A stretch of DNA of 64,000 bases from Halorhodospira halophila (lineage in GTDB: Bacteria; Pseudomonadota; Gammaproteobacteria; Nitrococcales; Halorhodospiraceae), in contig NZ_NHSN01000025.1 of assembly GCF_016653405.1 (NCBI RefSeq), positions 1-64,000 of the forward strand, read 5' to 3'. How positions within the stretch are numbered: the first letter of the stretch is position 1; each line of letters begins with the position of its first letter. The notes beneath the pieces are model-generated. The model saw only the letters and a list, made by a program, of their open reading frames with translations, searched no databases and was not told where the DNA came from. The translations under genes were made by a program, and so were the position numbers. This document shows, in pieces, positions 8,099 to 16,293 of this stretch.

Positions 8099-11000
8099 TC
8101 ACTCCCTCGCCCGCGGCGCGCCGTGGGCCCGTTCCAGGCGCTCCAGCTCGGCACCGACCACATTGACCGGGGTGGTGTACCGAGCCAGCCAGTCGTAAAG
8201 GACCGGGATGACGAACAGCGTCAACAGGGTCGCAAACCCCATGCCGCCGATGATCACGGTACCGATGGCGGCACGGCTCTCGGCCCCGGCGCCCAGCGCC
8301 AGAACCAGGGGGACCGCACCGAAGACTGTGGAGATCGCCGTCATCAAGACGGGACGGAAGCGCAGCACCGCCCCGGCGTGGATGGCCTCGCGCACGCTGT
8401 AGCCCTGGTCCCGCAGCTGATTGGCGAACTCAACGATCAGGATCCCGTTCTTCGTCATCAGGCCGATTAGCAGGATCATACCGATCTGGCTGTAGATGTT
8501 CAGGCTGCTGCCGCCGAGCAGAAGCGCACCCAGGGCCCCAGTGATGGCCAGCGGCACCGCGGTCATGATGATCAGCGGATGGACGAAGCTCTCGAACTGC
8601 GCCGAGAGCACCAGAAAGACGATGAGCAGAGCCAGACCGAAGGTGAGGAAGACCGCCCCGCCGGCGCGCTTGAACTCGTCCGACAGGCCCAGGTAGCTGA
8701 TCCGCGCTGTGGCGGGCAGCTCCTCGGCGGCCACCTGCTCGAGGTAAGCCAGGGCCGCGCCCAAGTCGTAACCCGGCGCCAGCGACGCGGTCAGCGTCAC
8801 CGCCGGCAGGCGATCGACGCGGCTGAGAGCCGGCGGCGCGCCCTCCTCTTCTAAGGTGACTAAGGCCGAGAGGGGGATCAGCGCACCGTCGTTGAGGCTG
8901 CGCACGTGCAGCCGGGCCAGGTCGCCCGGGTTGCGCCGATCCACCGCCTCGGCCTGGAGCATGACGTCGTACTCGCGCCCGCGGTCGAGGTAAGCGGTCA
9001 CCGTGCGCGAGGCAAGCAGGGTCTGCACGGTGCGCCCCAGCGCCTCGGCACTGACCCCGAGGTCAGCGGCCCGGCCACGGTCGATGCGCACGTTGAGCTG
9101 CGGACGCGTGGCGTCATAGCTGCTGTCGAGGTTGACCAGGCGGGGATTTTCGTCCCGGGCCCGATCCAGGATGCGCCCGGTCCAGCCGGCTACCTCATCG
9201 TAATCGGTGCCACCGACCACGAACTGTACCGGCTGCTGGAATCCGCTCTGGCCGAGACCCGGGGGATTCACGGCGAAGGCGCGCACGCCGGGGACGCCCA
9301 TCAGCCGCGGCATGGTCTCGGCGACAATCTGCTGCTGACTCCGCGAACGATCGCCCCAGTCCTCCAGGCCAACAATGATGAACGCGCTATTGGCGCGCCC
9401 GCCAAAGCCCAGGATGCTCAGCACCCGACGAGCCTCACCAGTCTCCTCGCGCAGCGGCCGCAGGATCTCCTCCAGCTCGCGTACGCCGGCATCGGTGTGC
9501 GCCGCGGTGCTGCCCTCCGGCGCGCTCGCCGGGACAATGAACACGCCGCGGTCCTCGGTGGGGGTCAGCTCTTGGGGCAGCGCCTGATAGAGCGCATAGG
9601 CGCCGACGGCGGCGGCCACCCCGACGCCGAGCACGGCGATGGGCGCCTGCAGCGCACCGCCCAGCGCACGACGGTAGCCGCCGGTCAGGCCGGTGAAGAA
9701 CCGCTCGGCAACCGCTTCGAGCCCCCCTGGCTGTGCCGCCCGGGGGCGCAGCCACTTGGAACAAAGCATGCCCGTCAGGGTCAGGGCAACGAAGCTGGAG
9801 AACACCACCGCCGCCGCCAGCACCAGCCCGAACTCGGTGAACAGACGTCCGACGTTCCCCTCCATGAACGCAATGGGCACGAAGACCGCCACCAACGAGA
9901 TGGTGGTGGCAATGACCGCGAAACCCACCTGGCGCACGCCGCGGTAGGCGGCCAGCAGCGGCGGCTCGCCCTCGTCGATGCGCCGCTGGATGTTCTCCAG
10001 CACCACGATGGCGTCGTCGACCACCAGCCCGATGGCCAGGATCAGCGCCAGCAGCGTCAGGACGTTGAGCGAGAAGCCGAGCGGACCCATGACGATGAAC
10101 GCGCCGATTACCGCCACCGGGATGGTCACCGAAGGGATCAGGGTGGCGCGCAGGCTGCGCAGGAAGACGAAGATAGTCAGCACCACCAACCCGACGGCGA
10201 TCAGCAGGGTGCGCACCACCTCGCGGATCGACTGGCGCACGAACTGCGACTCGTCGTAGCCGACCACCAGACGCAGATCGGCGGGCAGCTGATCCTCGAG
10301 CCGGGCCATCTCGGCGAGCACGGCGTCGGCGACGGCGATGGTGTTGGCCCGGGACTGGCGAATGATCCCCAGCCCCACCGCGGTCTCGCCGTCCAGGCGC
10401 ACGGCGGTGTCGTCATCCTCCACCCCGCGTTCGACCCGGGCTACCTCGCCCAGGCGGACCAGCTCGTCGCCGCGGCGCTCAATGACCAGGCGAGCGAAGT
10501 CGTCGCGATCGCGCAGCCGGGTGTCGGTGCGCACGGTCAGCTGCCGGGCCACCGACTCGATCTCGCCGGCGGGCAGCTCGATGTTCTCCCGGCGCAGGGC
10601 ATTCTCCACGTCCTCGACGGTCAGGGCGCGGGCCGCCAGGGCCTCGCTGTCGAGCCAGATGCGCATGGCGTAGCGCCGCTCGCCGCCGATACGCACCCGC
10701 GCCACCCCGTCGAGTACCGAAAGCCGATCCACCAGATGACGGTCGGCGTAGTCGGTCATCTCCTCGGGGCTCATGCGGCTACTGCTCAGGGACAGCCACA
10801 TCATCGGCCGGGCGTCGGCCTCGGTCTTGGCCACCACCGGGGGGTCGGCATCCGCGGGCAGGTCGTCGAGGATCCGTCCGATGGCGTCACGCACGTCGTT
10901 GGCGGCGGCGTCGATATCCCGCCCCACCTCGAACTCGATATCCGTCTCACCGCGCCCGTCGCGACTCTCCGAGGTCATCGAGCGGATCCCGTCGACACTG

Positions 11001-11215
11001 CTCACCGCCGATTCGATCAGCTCGGTGATCTCGGTGTCGATCACCGCCGGCGCGGCACCGGTGTAGCGCGTCTCGATGGAGACCACAGGGGGATCGATGT
11101 CGGGGTATTCGCGCACCGGCAGCTGGGCGAGGGAGGCGATGCCGAGGACGACGATCAGCACGCTGGCCACGGTGGCCAGCACGGGGCGGCGGATCGCGAT
11201 GTCGGAGAGGATCAA
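8099..11215 (-). CDS. RND-family multidrug efflux pump, inner-membrane subunit
   Basis: A proton-driven trimeric exporter of the AcrB/MexB type (1038 residues, the usual size). The N-terminus MILSDIAIRRPVLATVASVL is typical of the HAE1 group. The two large periplasmic loops follow TM1 and TM7, and the proton-relay pair of aspartates is in GLVVDDAIVVLEN in TM4. C-terminal helices contain TAVPLAITGALGALLLGG and GLMTKNGILIVEF. The start overlaps the stop of the adaptor gene by 4 nt. No TolC-type outer-membrane gene is present here, so the pump presumably shares one encoded elsewhere. The substrate cannot be read from the sequence. Confidence 0.93.
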   Translation of the reverse strand: MILSDIAIRRPVLATVASVLIVVLGIASLAQLPVREYPDIDPPVVSIETRYTGAAPAVIDTEITELIESAVSSVDGIRSMTSESRDGRGETDIEFEVGRDIDAAANDVRDAIGRILDDLPADADPPVVAKTEADARPMMWLSLSSSRMSPEEMTDYADRHLVDRLSVLDGVARVRIGGERRYAMRIWLDSEALAARALTVEDVENALRRENIELPAGEIESVARQLTVRTDTRLRDRDDFARLVIERRGDELVRLGEVARVERGVEDDDTAVRLDGETAVGLGIIRQSRANTIAVADAVLAEMARLEDQLPADLRLVVGYDESQFVRQSIREVVRTLLIAVGLVVLTIFVFLRSLRATLIPSVTIPVAVIGAFIVMGPLGFSLNVLTLLALILAIGLVVDDAIVVLENIQRRIDEGEPPLLAAYRGVRQVGFAVIATTISLVAVFVPIAFMEGNVGRLFTEFGLVLAAAVVFSSFVALTLTGMLCSKWLRPRAAQPGGLEAVAERFFTGLTGGYRRALGGALQAPIAVLGVGVAAAVGAYALYQALPQELTPTEDRGVFIVPASAPEGSTAAHTDAGVRELEEILRPLREETGEARRVLSILGFGGRANSAFIIVGLEDWGDRSRSQQQIVAETMPRLMGVPGVRAFAVNPPGLGQSGFQQPVQFVVGGTDYDEVAGWTGRILDRARDENPRLVNLDSSYDATRPQLNVRIDRGRAADLGVSAEALGRTVQTLLASRTVTAYLDRGREYDVMLQAEAVDRRNPGDLARLHVRSLNDGALIPLSALVTLEEEGAPPALSRVDRLPAVTLTASLAPGYDLGAALAYLEQVAAEELPATARISYLGLSDEFKRAGGAVFLTFGLALLIVFLVLSAQFESFVHPLIIMTAVPLAITGALGALLLGGSSLNIYSQIGMILLIGLMTKNGILIVEFANQLRDQGYSVREAIHAGAVLRFRPVLMTAISTVFGAVPLVLALGAGAESRAAIGTVIIGGMGFATLLTLFVIPVLYDWLARYTTPVNVVGAELERLERAHGAPRARE

Positions 11216-12312
11216 CGGGCGGCCTCGGCCAGGCCGTCACCGGTCGCTGCGGCGTCGGCCGACGGGTTGCGTACCCGCACCCGGGCGCCGTCGCTCAGAC
11301 GCTGGTGGCCGAGGGCCACCACCCGGTCAGCGGCCTCCAAACCGGCGACGATCTCCACCCGGCCGTCGCGGCGCTGGCCGCTCTGCACCGCCACCCGGTG
11401 GGCCACGCCATCGTCGACGCGGTAGACGTAACGCGCCCGGCCCTCGAGGATCAGCGCCTCCTCGGGGATGACGACGGCCTCGCGCTGGTCGAGCTCCAGC
11501 TCGACCTGCAGGAACATGCCCGGTTTGAGACGCCCGTCCGGGTTATCGATCTCGGACTCCAGGCGCAGTGTACGGGTGATCGGGTCGACACGACTGTCGA
11601 TCCGGCGCAGCTCCCCGGAGAAGGTGCGATCGGCGAACCCAGCGCTGGTGGCCGTCACCGGCAGCCCGGGCTCGAGCTGCCCGAGCAGCCGCTCCGGGAC
11701 CGAGAAACCGACACGCAGGGTGGTAGTATCATCGAGGGTGGTGATGACGGTCTGCGGGTCCACGTAAGCACCGAGGCTGACCTCGCGCATCCCGGTTACC
11801 CCCTTAAACGGAGCCCTGATGCGGCGCTCACGCAGCTGGGCCTCGGCCACCCGGACCTGGGCGCCGGCCACGGCGACACCGGCCACCAGGGTATCCAGAT
11901 CCTGCTCGGTGGCGTCTCCGGTCTCGCGCAGGGAGCGCGTTCGACGCAGCTGCGCCTGCAGGTCCTCCAAGTGGGCCTGGGCCTCCTCCAGCACCGCTTG
12001 CTCCCGCTCGGCATCCAGCTCCAGCAGGGTCTGTCCGGCCCCCACCGCAGCCCCCTCCTGGAAACCGATGGCCGTGACCCGTCCGGCCGCCTCGGTGACG
12101 ACATCGACAGCCTCCCGGGCGCGGGTGGTTCCGGTCGCCCGGAAGGTATCGCGGATCGTCGCCCGCTCTGCACCGGCGGTCTCGACCACCGCCTCGCGCC
12201 CCGCCGGGGGGCCACCCGCGGGCGACGGCTCGCCACGCGTCAGCCAATAACCACCGGACGCCACCCCGGCAATCAGCAGGGCGGCGAAGAGGATCTGGTA
12301 AGCGGGACGCAT
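11212..12312 (-). CDS. RND efflux periplasmic adaptor (membrane fusion protein, HlyD/MexA type)
   Basis: Links the inner-membrane pump to an outer-membrane channel. The ATG at 12312 has GGAG 7 nt upstream and begins an uncleaved or cleaved export signal (MRPAYQILFAALLIAGVASG). The 366-residue product shows a split lipoyl domain (GRVTAIGFQEGAAVGAGQTL near residue 80 and RIRAPFKGVTGMREV near 165) around a short coiled-coil hairpin rich in Glu, Gln and Ala, then beta-barrel and membrane-proximal regions (RLKPGMFLQVELEL). It lies upstream of the pump with a 4-nt overlap. A longer reading frame to 12396 was rejected because it lacks a ribosome-binding site and hides the signal. Confidence 0.92.
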   Translation of the reverse strand: MRPAYQILFAALLIAGVASGGYWLTRGEPSPAGGPPAGREAVVETAGAERATIRDTFRATGTTRAREAVDVVTEAAGRVTAIGFQEGAAVGAGQTLLELDAEREQAVLEEAQAHLEDLQAQLRRTRSLRETGDATEQDLDTLVAGVAVAGAQVRVAEAQLRERRIRAPFKGVTGMREVSLGAYVDPQTVITTLDDTTTLRVGFSVPERLLGQLEPGLPVTATSAGFADRTFSGELRRIDSRVDPITRTLRLESEIDNPDGRLKPGMFLQVELELDQREAVVIPEEALILEGRARYVYRVDDGVAHRVAVQSGQRRDGRVEIVAGLEAADRVVALGHQRLSDGARVRVRNPSADAAATGDGLAEAAR

Positions 12313-12361
12313 GGTGACTCCTGGCAGGGACCGTCGATAGCCAGGGTATATTAGCGCTCTC

Positions 12362-14569
12362 TCATGTGCCGCGCCACACGCGCTCCACCCGCTCACTGGC
12401 CGAGAGCTTGGCCATCAGCCGGGAGAGCTGCTGGACGTCGCTGACCTGCACATCGATATCGATGCGGTAGGCGTCCGCCGGCTCGGCGTGGGTCTGCACG
12501 CCGTCCAGGCGCACCCCCTCGTGGCCGCACAGGCGGGTGATCTCGCTCAGTGGCCCGTCAAGCACCCCGGTACGGACGTGGATGCGCACCGGATAGCGCC
12601 CGGCCGGAGCCGTCCGCCAGTTGACGTCGAGCAGACGTTCCGGCTCCCGTTCCCGCAGCTGCTCCACATTGCGGCAGTCCTGACGGTGGATCGTCACCCC
12701 CGAGCCCCGGGTGATGAACCCGATGATCGGGTCCCCGGGTGCCGGGGCACAGCAGCGGGCCATACGGGTCAGCAGGTTGCCCACGCCCTCCACGGTGACG
12801 TCATCGTCACCGCCCGGTTTCTCGGGGCGGCGGGCCCGCTCGGGCGCCGCCGGGGGCTCCGGCTGCTGCGGCAGCAGCCGGTCGCGCAGCAGGGCCGCGA
12901 TCTGCCCAGAGGTCACTTCGCCCCGGCCTAGGGCCGAGAGGAACAGCTCCGCCCGGGCGTAGCGGCTACGCCGGACCACCTCGTCGGTGCTCACCTCCTC
13001 CAGCCCGAGACGGCGCAACTCCTTGTCCAGCGCCTGGCGCCCTGCCGCCACGTTCTTGTCGTGATCGCGCTGCCGAAACCAGGTGCGTACCTTGGTGCGC
13101 GCTCGATTGGTGTAGAGATACCCCAGCTCCGGGTTGATCCAGTCGCGGCTTGGCCGCTCCTCGCGACTGGTGAGGATCTCAACCCGATCGCCGTTCTCCA
13201 GGGGGCGGGTCAGCGGCGCGATCCGGTTGTTGATCTTCGCCCCGCGACAACGGTGGCCCAGGCCAGTATGGATGTGGTAGGCAAAATCCAGCGCCGTCGC
13301 CCCCCGCGGCAGGTCGATCACGTCTCCCCCCGGGGTGAGGGCATAGACCCGATCAGCGAAGACCTCGGCACGGACACGATCAACGAAATCCCCCTCGTCG
13401 TCGTCCTCGCGCCCCCACTCGAGGATCTGGCGCAGCCACGCGATCTTCTGTTCAAACTCCGCGTCCTGCCTGCCGCCCTCCTTGTAGCGCCAGTGGGCGG
13501 CGATCCCCAGCTCCGCCTCGGCGTGCATCTCGTGGGTACGGATCTGCACCTCCACCGCCTTGCCCTCGGGGCCGGCCACCGCGGTGTGCAGCGAGCGGTA
13601 GTTGTTCTCTTTGGGGGTTGCGATGTAATCGTCGAACTCCCGCGGGATCGGCATCCACAGGCCGTGGACGATCCCCAGGGCGGCGTAGCAGGCGCGCTCA
13701 TCGTCGACGAGGATACGCACGGCGCGCAGGTCGTAGAGGTCGTCGAAGCGCAGCCCCTTGCGCTGCATCTTCCGATAGATGCTGTAGATATGCTTGGGGC
13801 GACCGTAGACCTCGGCATCGAGGCCCGCCTCGTCCATGGCCGCCTGCAGCTGGCTGCAAACCTGCTCGATGTAGGCCTCGCGATCGCGCCGGCGCTCGGC
13901 CAGGCGCTTGGCGAGCTCCATGTAGGCCTCCGGCTCCAGATAACGGAACGCCAGATCCTCCAGCTCCCACTTGAGCTGCCAGATACCCAGCCGATTCGCC
14001 AGGGGCGCATAGATATCCCGCGTCTCGCGGGCCAGGCGGCTGCGCTCCTCCTCGCCGAGCCCGCGGCAACTGCGCAGGTCGTGCAGCCGCTCGGCCAGAG
14101 CGATGAAGACCACCCGGACATCCCGGGCCATGGCCAGCAGCATCTTGCGCAATCCCTCAACCCGCTCGCCCTGAATGGCCGACTCAAGCTCGGCGGAGTC
14201 ACGGAACCGGCCGATGCCGTGCATGCGGCACACCCCTTGGGCGAGTTCGGCGATGTCGGGACCCAGATGCTTGCCCAGCCCGGCGATGGCGCCCTCCTGC
14301 AACTCGGGCAGATCGTGGATCAGCGCCGCCGCCAGGGTCGCGGCGTCCAGGCCCAGCTCGGCAAGGATGGTCGCGGTGTAGACAGCGTGGGCGAAATACG
14401 GCTCGCCGGAATCGCGCATCCGCTCCCCGTAACCGGCCCGCGCACGCGCCCAGGCGCCCTCGAGCAGCTCGCGGTCGGCGTCGCTGAGCGACACCGGCAG
14501 GCGGTGCAGCCAGGCGGCCGGCTCCAGGGTGGTGACGTCGTCGATGTCGGCTAGGGCGGATTGGACCAT
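12362..14569 (-). CDS. relA: RelA-type (p)ppGpp synthetase
   Basis: Makes the stringent-response alarmones (p)ppGpp from ATP and GTP/GDP on stalled ribosomes. The 735 residues show an HD-like domain (about 20-195), a synthetase domain with YGRPKHIYSIYRKMQ near 255-269 and YRSLHTAV near 324, then TGS (about 405-465), a zinc-finger region (RMARCCAPAPGD) and a C-terminal ACT domain. The synthetase motif EFDD at 311-314 is the RelA type rather than the RxKD of bifunctional SpoT/Rel. The HD site is only half decayed: H61, H85, D86 and E89 remain, but E160 and D164 replace the usual Asp and Asn. It is divergent from lexA. Confidence 0.94.
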   Translation of the reverse strand: MVQSALADIDDVTTLEPAAWLHRLPVSLSDADRELLEGAWARARAGYGERMRDSGEPYFAHAVYTATILAELGLDAATLAAALIHDLPELQEGAIAGLGKHLGPDIAELAQGVCRMHGIGRFRDSAELESAIQGERVEGLRKMLLAMARDVRVVFIALAERLHDLRSCRGLGEEERSRLARETRDIYAPLANRLGIWQLKWELEDLAFRYLEPEAYMELAKRLAERRRDREAYIEQVCSQLQAAMDEAGLDAEVYGRPKHIYSIYRKMQRKGLRFDDLYDLRAVRILVDDERACYAALGIVHGLWMPIPREFDDYIATPKENNYRSLHTAVAGPEGKAVEVQIRTHEMHAEAELGIAAHWRYKEGGRQDAEFEQKIAWLRQILEWGREDDDEGDFVDRVRAEVFADRVYALTPGGDVIDLPRGATALDFAYHIHTGLGHRCRGAKINNRIAPLTRPLENGDRVEILTSREERPSRDWINPELGYLYTNRARTKVRTWFRQRDHDKNVAAGRQALDKELRRLGLEEVSTDEVVRRSRYARAELFLSALGRGEVTSGQIAALLRDRLLPQQPEPPAAPERARRPEKPGGDDDVTVEGVGNLLTRMARCCAPAPGDPIIGFITRGSGVTIHRQDCRNVEQLREREPERLLDVNWRTAPAGRYPVRIHVRTGVLDGPLSEITRLCGHEGVRLDGVQTHAEPADAYRIDIDVQVSDVQQLSRLMAKLSASERVERVWRGT

Positions 14570-14578
14570 GGGCCTCGG

Positions 14579-14606
14579 GGGTTCAGGGTTCAGGGTTCAG
14601 GGTTCA
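14579..14606. repeat. Four tandem copies of GGGTTCA
   Basis: A 7-bp unit GGGTTCA is repeated four times without mismatch in the leader of relA, ending about 10 nt upstream of its ATG at 14569, and a fifth GGG continues at 14607. On the relA strand the unit reads TGAACCC. It is too short and gapless to be a CRISPR array. Slippage-prone copy number near a translation start is the possible interest. Confidence 0.85.
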
Positions 14607-14696
14607 GGGGGAGAGTTTCAGGCTGCAACGGGGCCGTGACAAGGGAGAACGCTCTCCCGTCGCGGCACGAGCGGTTGACGACTGAGCCGATCCACA

Positions 14697-14735
14697 CTGT
14701 TGTACATAAAACCATCTGTGTATATAGTACTACCC
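14697..14735 (+). promoter_or_regulatory. lexA promoter with candidate SOS operator half-sites
   Basis: TTGTAC (14700-14705), 17 bp, then TATAGT (14723-14728) would start transcription at about the lexA ATG. Two CTGT half-sites (14697-14700 and 14716-14719), the second followed by an AT-alternating core, resemble the left half of the CTGT-N8-ACAG box, but the right halves are poor (AAAC, TACT). An alternative -35 TTGACG is at 14675-14680. LexA autoregulation is expected from family knowledge; operator identity is uncertain. Confidence 0.4.
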
Positions 14736-15419
14736 ATGGATACCCTTACAGACCGCCAACGCGAAATCCTCGAGCTCATCCGCCGCTCGGTGGCGGAGCG
14801 GGGATACCCCCCGACTCGAGCCGAGATCTGTCAGAGCCTCGGCTTCCGCTCACCGAACGCTGCCGAGTCCCACTTACGTGCGCTCGCCCGCAAGGGGGCC
14901 ATCGAAATGCGGCGCGGCGCCTCGCGGGGCATCCGGCTGACCGATGCCGCTGCCCGAGGCAACCCCGAAGCACCCCGGACCACCGAGGAAACGGACGGCA
15001 CCGGCCTCCCGGTTGTCGGGCGGGTGGCCGCCGGTAGTCCGCTGCTGGCCGAGGAGAGCATCGAGCGCTACTGCCAGGTCGATGCTGCACTGTTCTCCCC
15101 GCCGGCCGATTACCTGCTGCGTGTCCGCGGCGAAAGCATGCGCGATGCCGGCATCCTGGACGGCGATCTGCTCGCCGTTCGCCGTGACACCGAGGCCCGG
15201 GACGGGCAGATCGTGGTGATCCGCCTCCACGACGAAGTCACCGTCAAGTTCCTGGAACGCCGCGATGGCGTCCTGCGGCTGATCCCGGCCCACCCGGACT
15301 ACCCCGTCATCGAGGTGGCGGCGGACGGTCAGGATGCCGTGCTCGAGGGCATCGGCGTCGGCGTGCTGCGTAGTCCGCTCCACCCGCGCGGTCCGGAAGA
15401 CGACACGGCGTCCGACTGA
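14736..15419 (+). CDS. lexA: LexA, SOS-response repressor/autoprotease
   Basis: Represses DNA-damage genes until RecA filaments trigger self-cleavage. The 227-residue product has the N-terminal winged helix with [20 protein letters not shown] as recognition region (about residues 34-53), the Ala-Gly cleavage site in [10 protein letters not shown] near residue 100, the catalytic Ser in [10 protein letters not shown] and the catalytic Lys in VTVKFLERR. The ATG at 14736 matches the family start. An in-frame TTG at 14700 would add 12 atypical residues. No Shine-Dalgarno precedes the ATG, suggesting a leaderless message. It heads lexA-imuA-imuB and is divergent from relA. Confidence 0.96.
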   Translation: MDTLTDRQREILELIRRSVAERGYPPTRAEICQSLGFRSPNAAESHLRALARKGAIEMRRGASRGIRLTDAAARGNPEAPRTTEETDGTGLPVVGRVAAGSPLLAEESIERYCQVDAALFSPPADYLLRVRGESMRDAGILDGDLLAVRRDTEARDGQIVVIRLHDEVTVKFLERRDGVLRLIPAHPDYPVIEVAADGQDAVLEGIGVGVLRSPLHPRGPEDDTASD

Positions 15420-15431
15420 GGAGGCGCAACC

Positions 15432-16271
15432 GTGAGCGAAGCTGCCCTGCAACCGCTGTTGAACGATCCGCGCATCTGGCGCCCTGGCCGCCGGGCCGAG
15501 ACCGCCCGGCAACCCGCGCTCGGCACCGGTTATCCGGAACTGGACGCCGCCCTGCCCGACGGCGGCTGGCCTCTGGGCACCGTGACCGAGATCTTCCACG
15601 AGCAACCGGCCATCGGCGAACTCCAGCTGATCCTGCCCAGCCTGGCAGCGCTGAGCCGGCGCAGGCAGTGGCTGGCCCTGGTCGCCCCGCCCTACATCCC
15701 CTACGCCCCGGGGCTGGCCCACGCGGGGCTGGACCTCTCACGGGTGCTGCTCATCCACCCGCGCGCCCACGAAGAGCACCTCTGGGCCATGGAGCAGGCG
15801 TTGCGGAGCGGAACCTGCGGCGCTGTGGTCGGCTGGCCCCGGCAGGCAGACCGGACCGCCCTGCGCCGCCTGCAACTGGCCGCCGAAACCGGCGAAAGCT
15901 GGGCCGCCCTGTTCCGGCCGCACAAGGCACGGCACCAGGCCTCCACGGCGGCAATCCGTATCGCCCTACAACCGGAAGAGGACGCCACGCTCGGCGTCGA
16001 CCTGCTCAAGTGCCGCGGCGCCCAGCCGCGCCGGCTACAGCTCCGGCCGGCACAGGCTGCCCCTCCGAACCCCACCGAAGCCCGAAACACCACCGAGGCG
16101 CGCTACCCCTCTCCACGCACCGAGGGCACCGCAGCAGCAGCCGAATCTGCCCTCCGGGAGGCGCCGGCCGGTGACCAGCCCCGTCAGGCTGCACCGTCTC
16201 CGCGGCGCCAGCCACGACGGCAGGACGCTCGCTCCCGCACCGCCGCGGGGCAGTTGCCCCTGCCCCTCTAG
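15432..16271 (+). CDS. imuA: ImuA, SOS mutagenesis protein (RecA/SulA-like)
   Basis: ImuA works with ImuB and the polymerase DnaE2 in damage-induced mutagenesis in many bacteria lacking UmuCD. The 279-residue product has the ImuA layout: a short N-terminus, GTGYPELDAALPDGGWPLG near residue 32 where RecA has its Walker A area, and a degenerate RecA-like core. The last 75 residues are basic, proline- and alanine-rich and probably disordered. The GTG start has GAGGAGG 6 nt upstream and lies 12 nt after the lexA stop, so it should be co-transcribed and LexA-controlled. In pseudomonads the same position is often labelled sulA. Confidence 0.87.
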   Translation: MSEAALQPLLNDPRIWRPGRRAETARQPALGTGYPELDAALPDGGWPLGTVTEIFHEQPAIGELQLILPSLAALSRRRQWLALVAPPYIPYAPGLAHAGLDLSRVLLIHPRAHEEHLWAMEQALRSGTCGAVVGWPRQADRTALRRLQLAAETGESWAALFRPHKARHQASTAAIRIALQPEEDATLGVDLLKCRGAQPRRLQLRPAQAAPPNPTEARNTTEARYPSPRTEGTAAAAESALREAPAGDQPRQAAPSPRRQPRRQDARSRTAAGQLPLPL

Positions 16272-16293
16272 CACGACACGCTGCGCCCCAACC

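Noticed and set aside
8906-11425. An 839-codon plus-strand open frame
   Set aside because: It is antisense to the RND pump, has no domain, and is rich in His, Gln and Gly as expected of a shadow frame.
14579-14606. CRISPR-like repeat
   Set aside because: Units are 7 bp and contiguous, with no spacers and no cas genes nearby.
14700-14735. LexA start at TTG 14700
   Set aside because: It would add 12 residues not seen in LexA and has no Shine-Dalgarno; ATG at 14736 gives the standard N-terminus.
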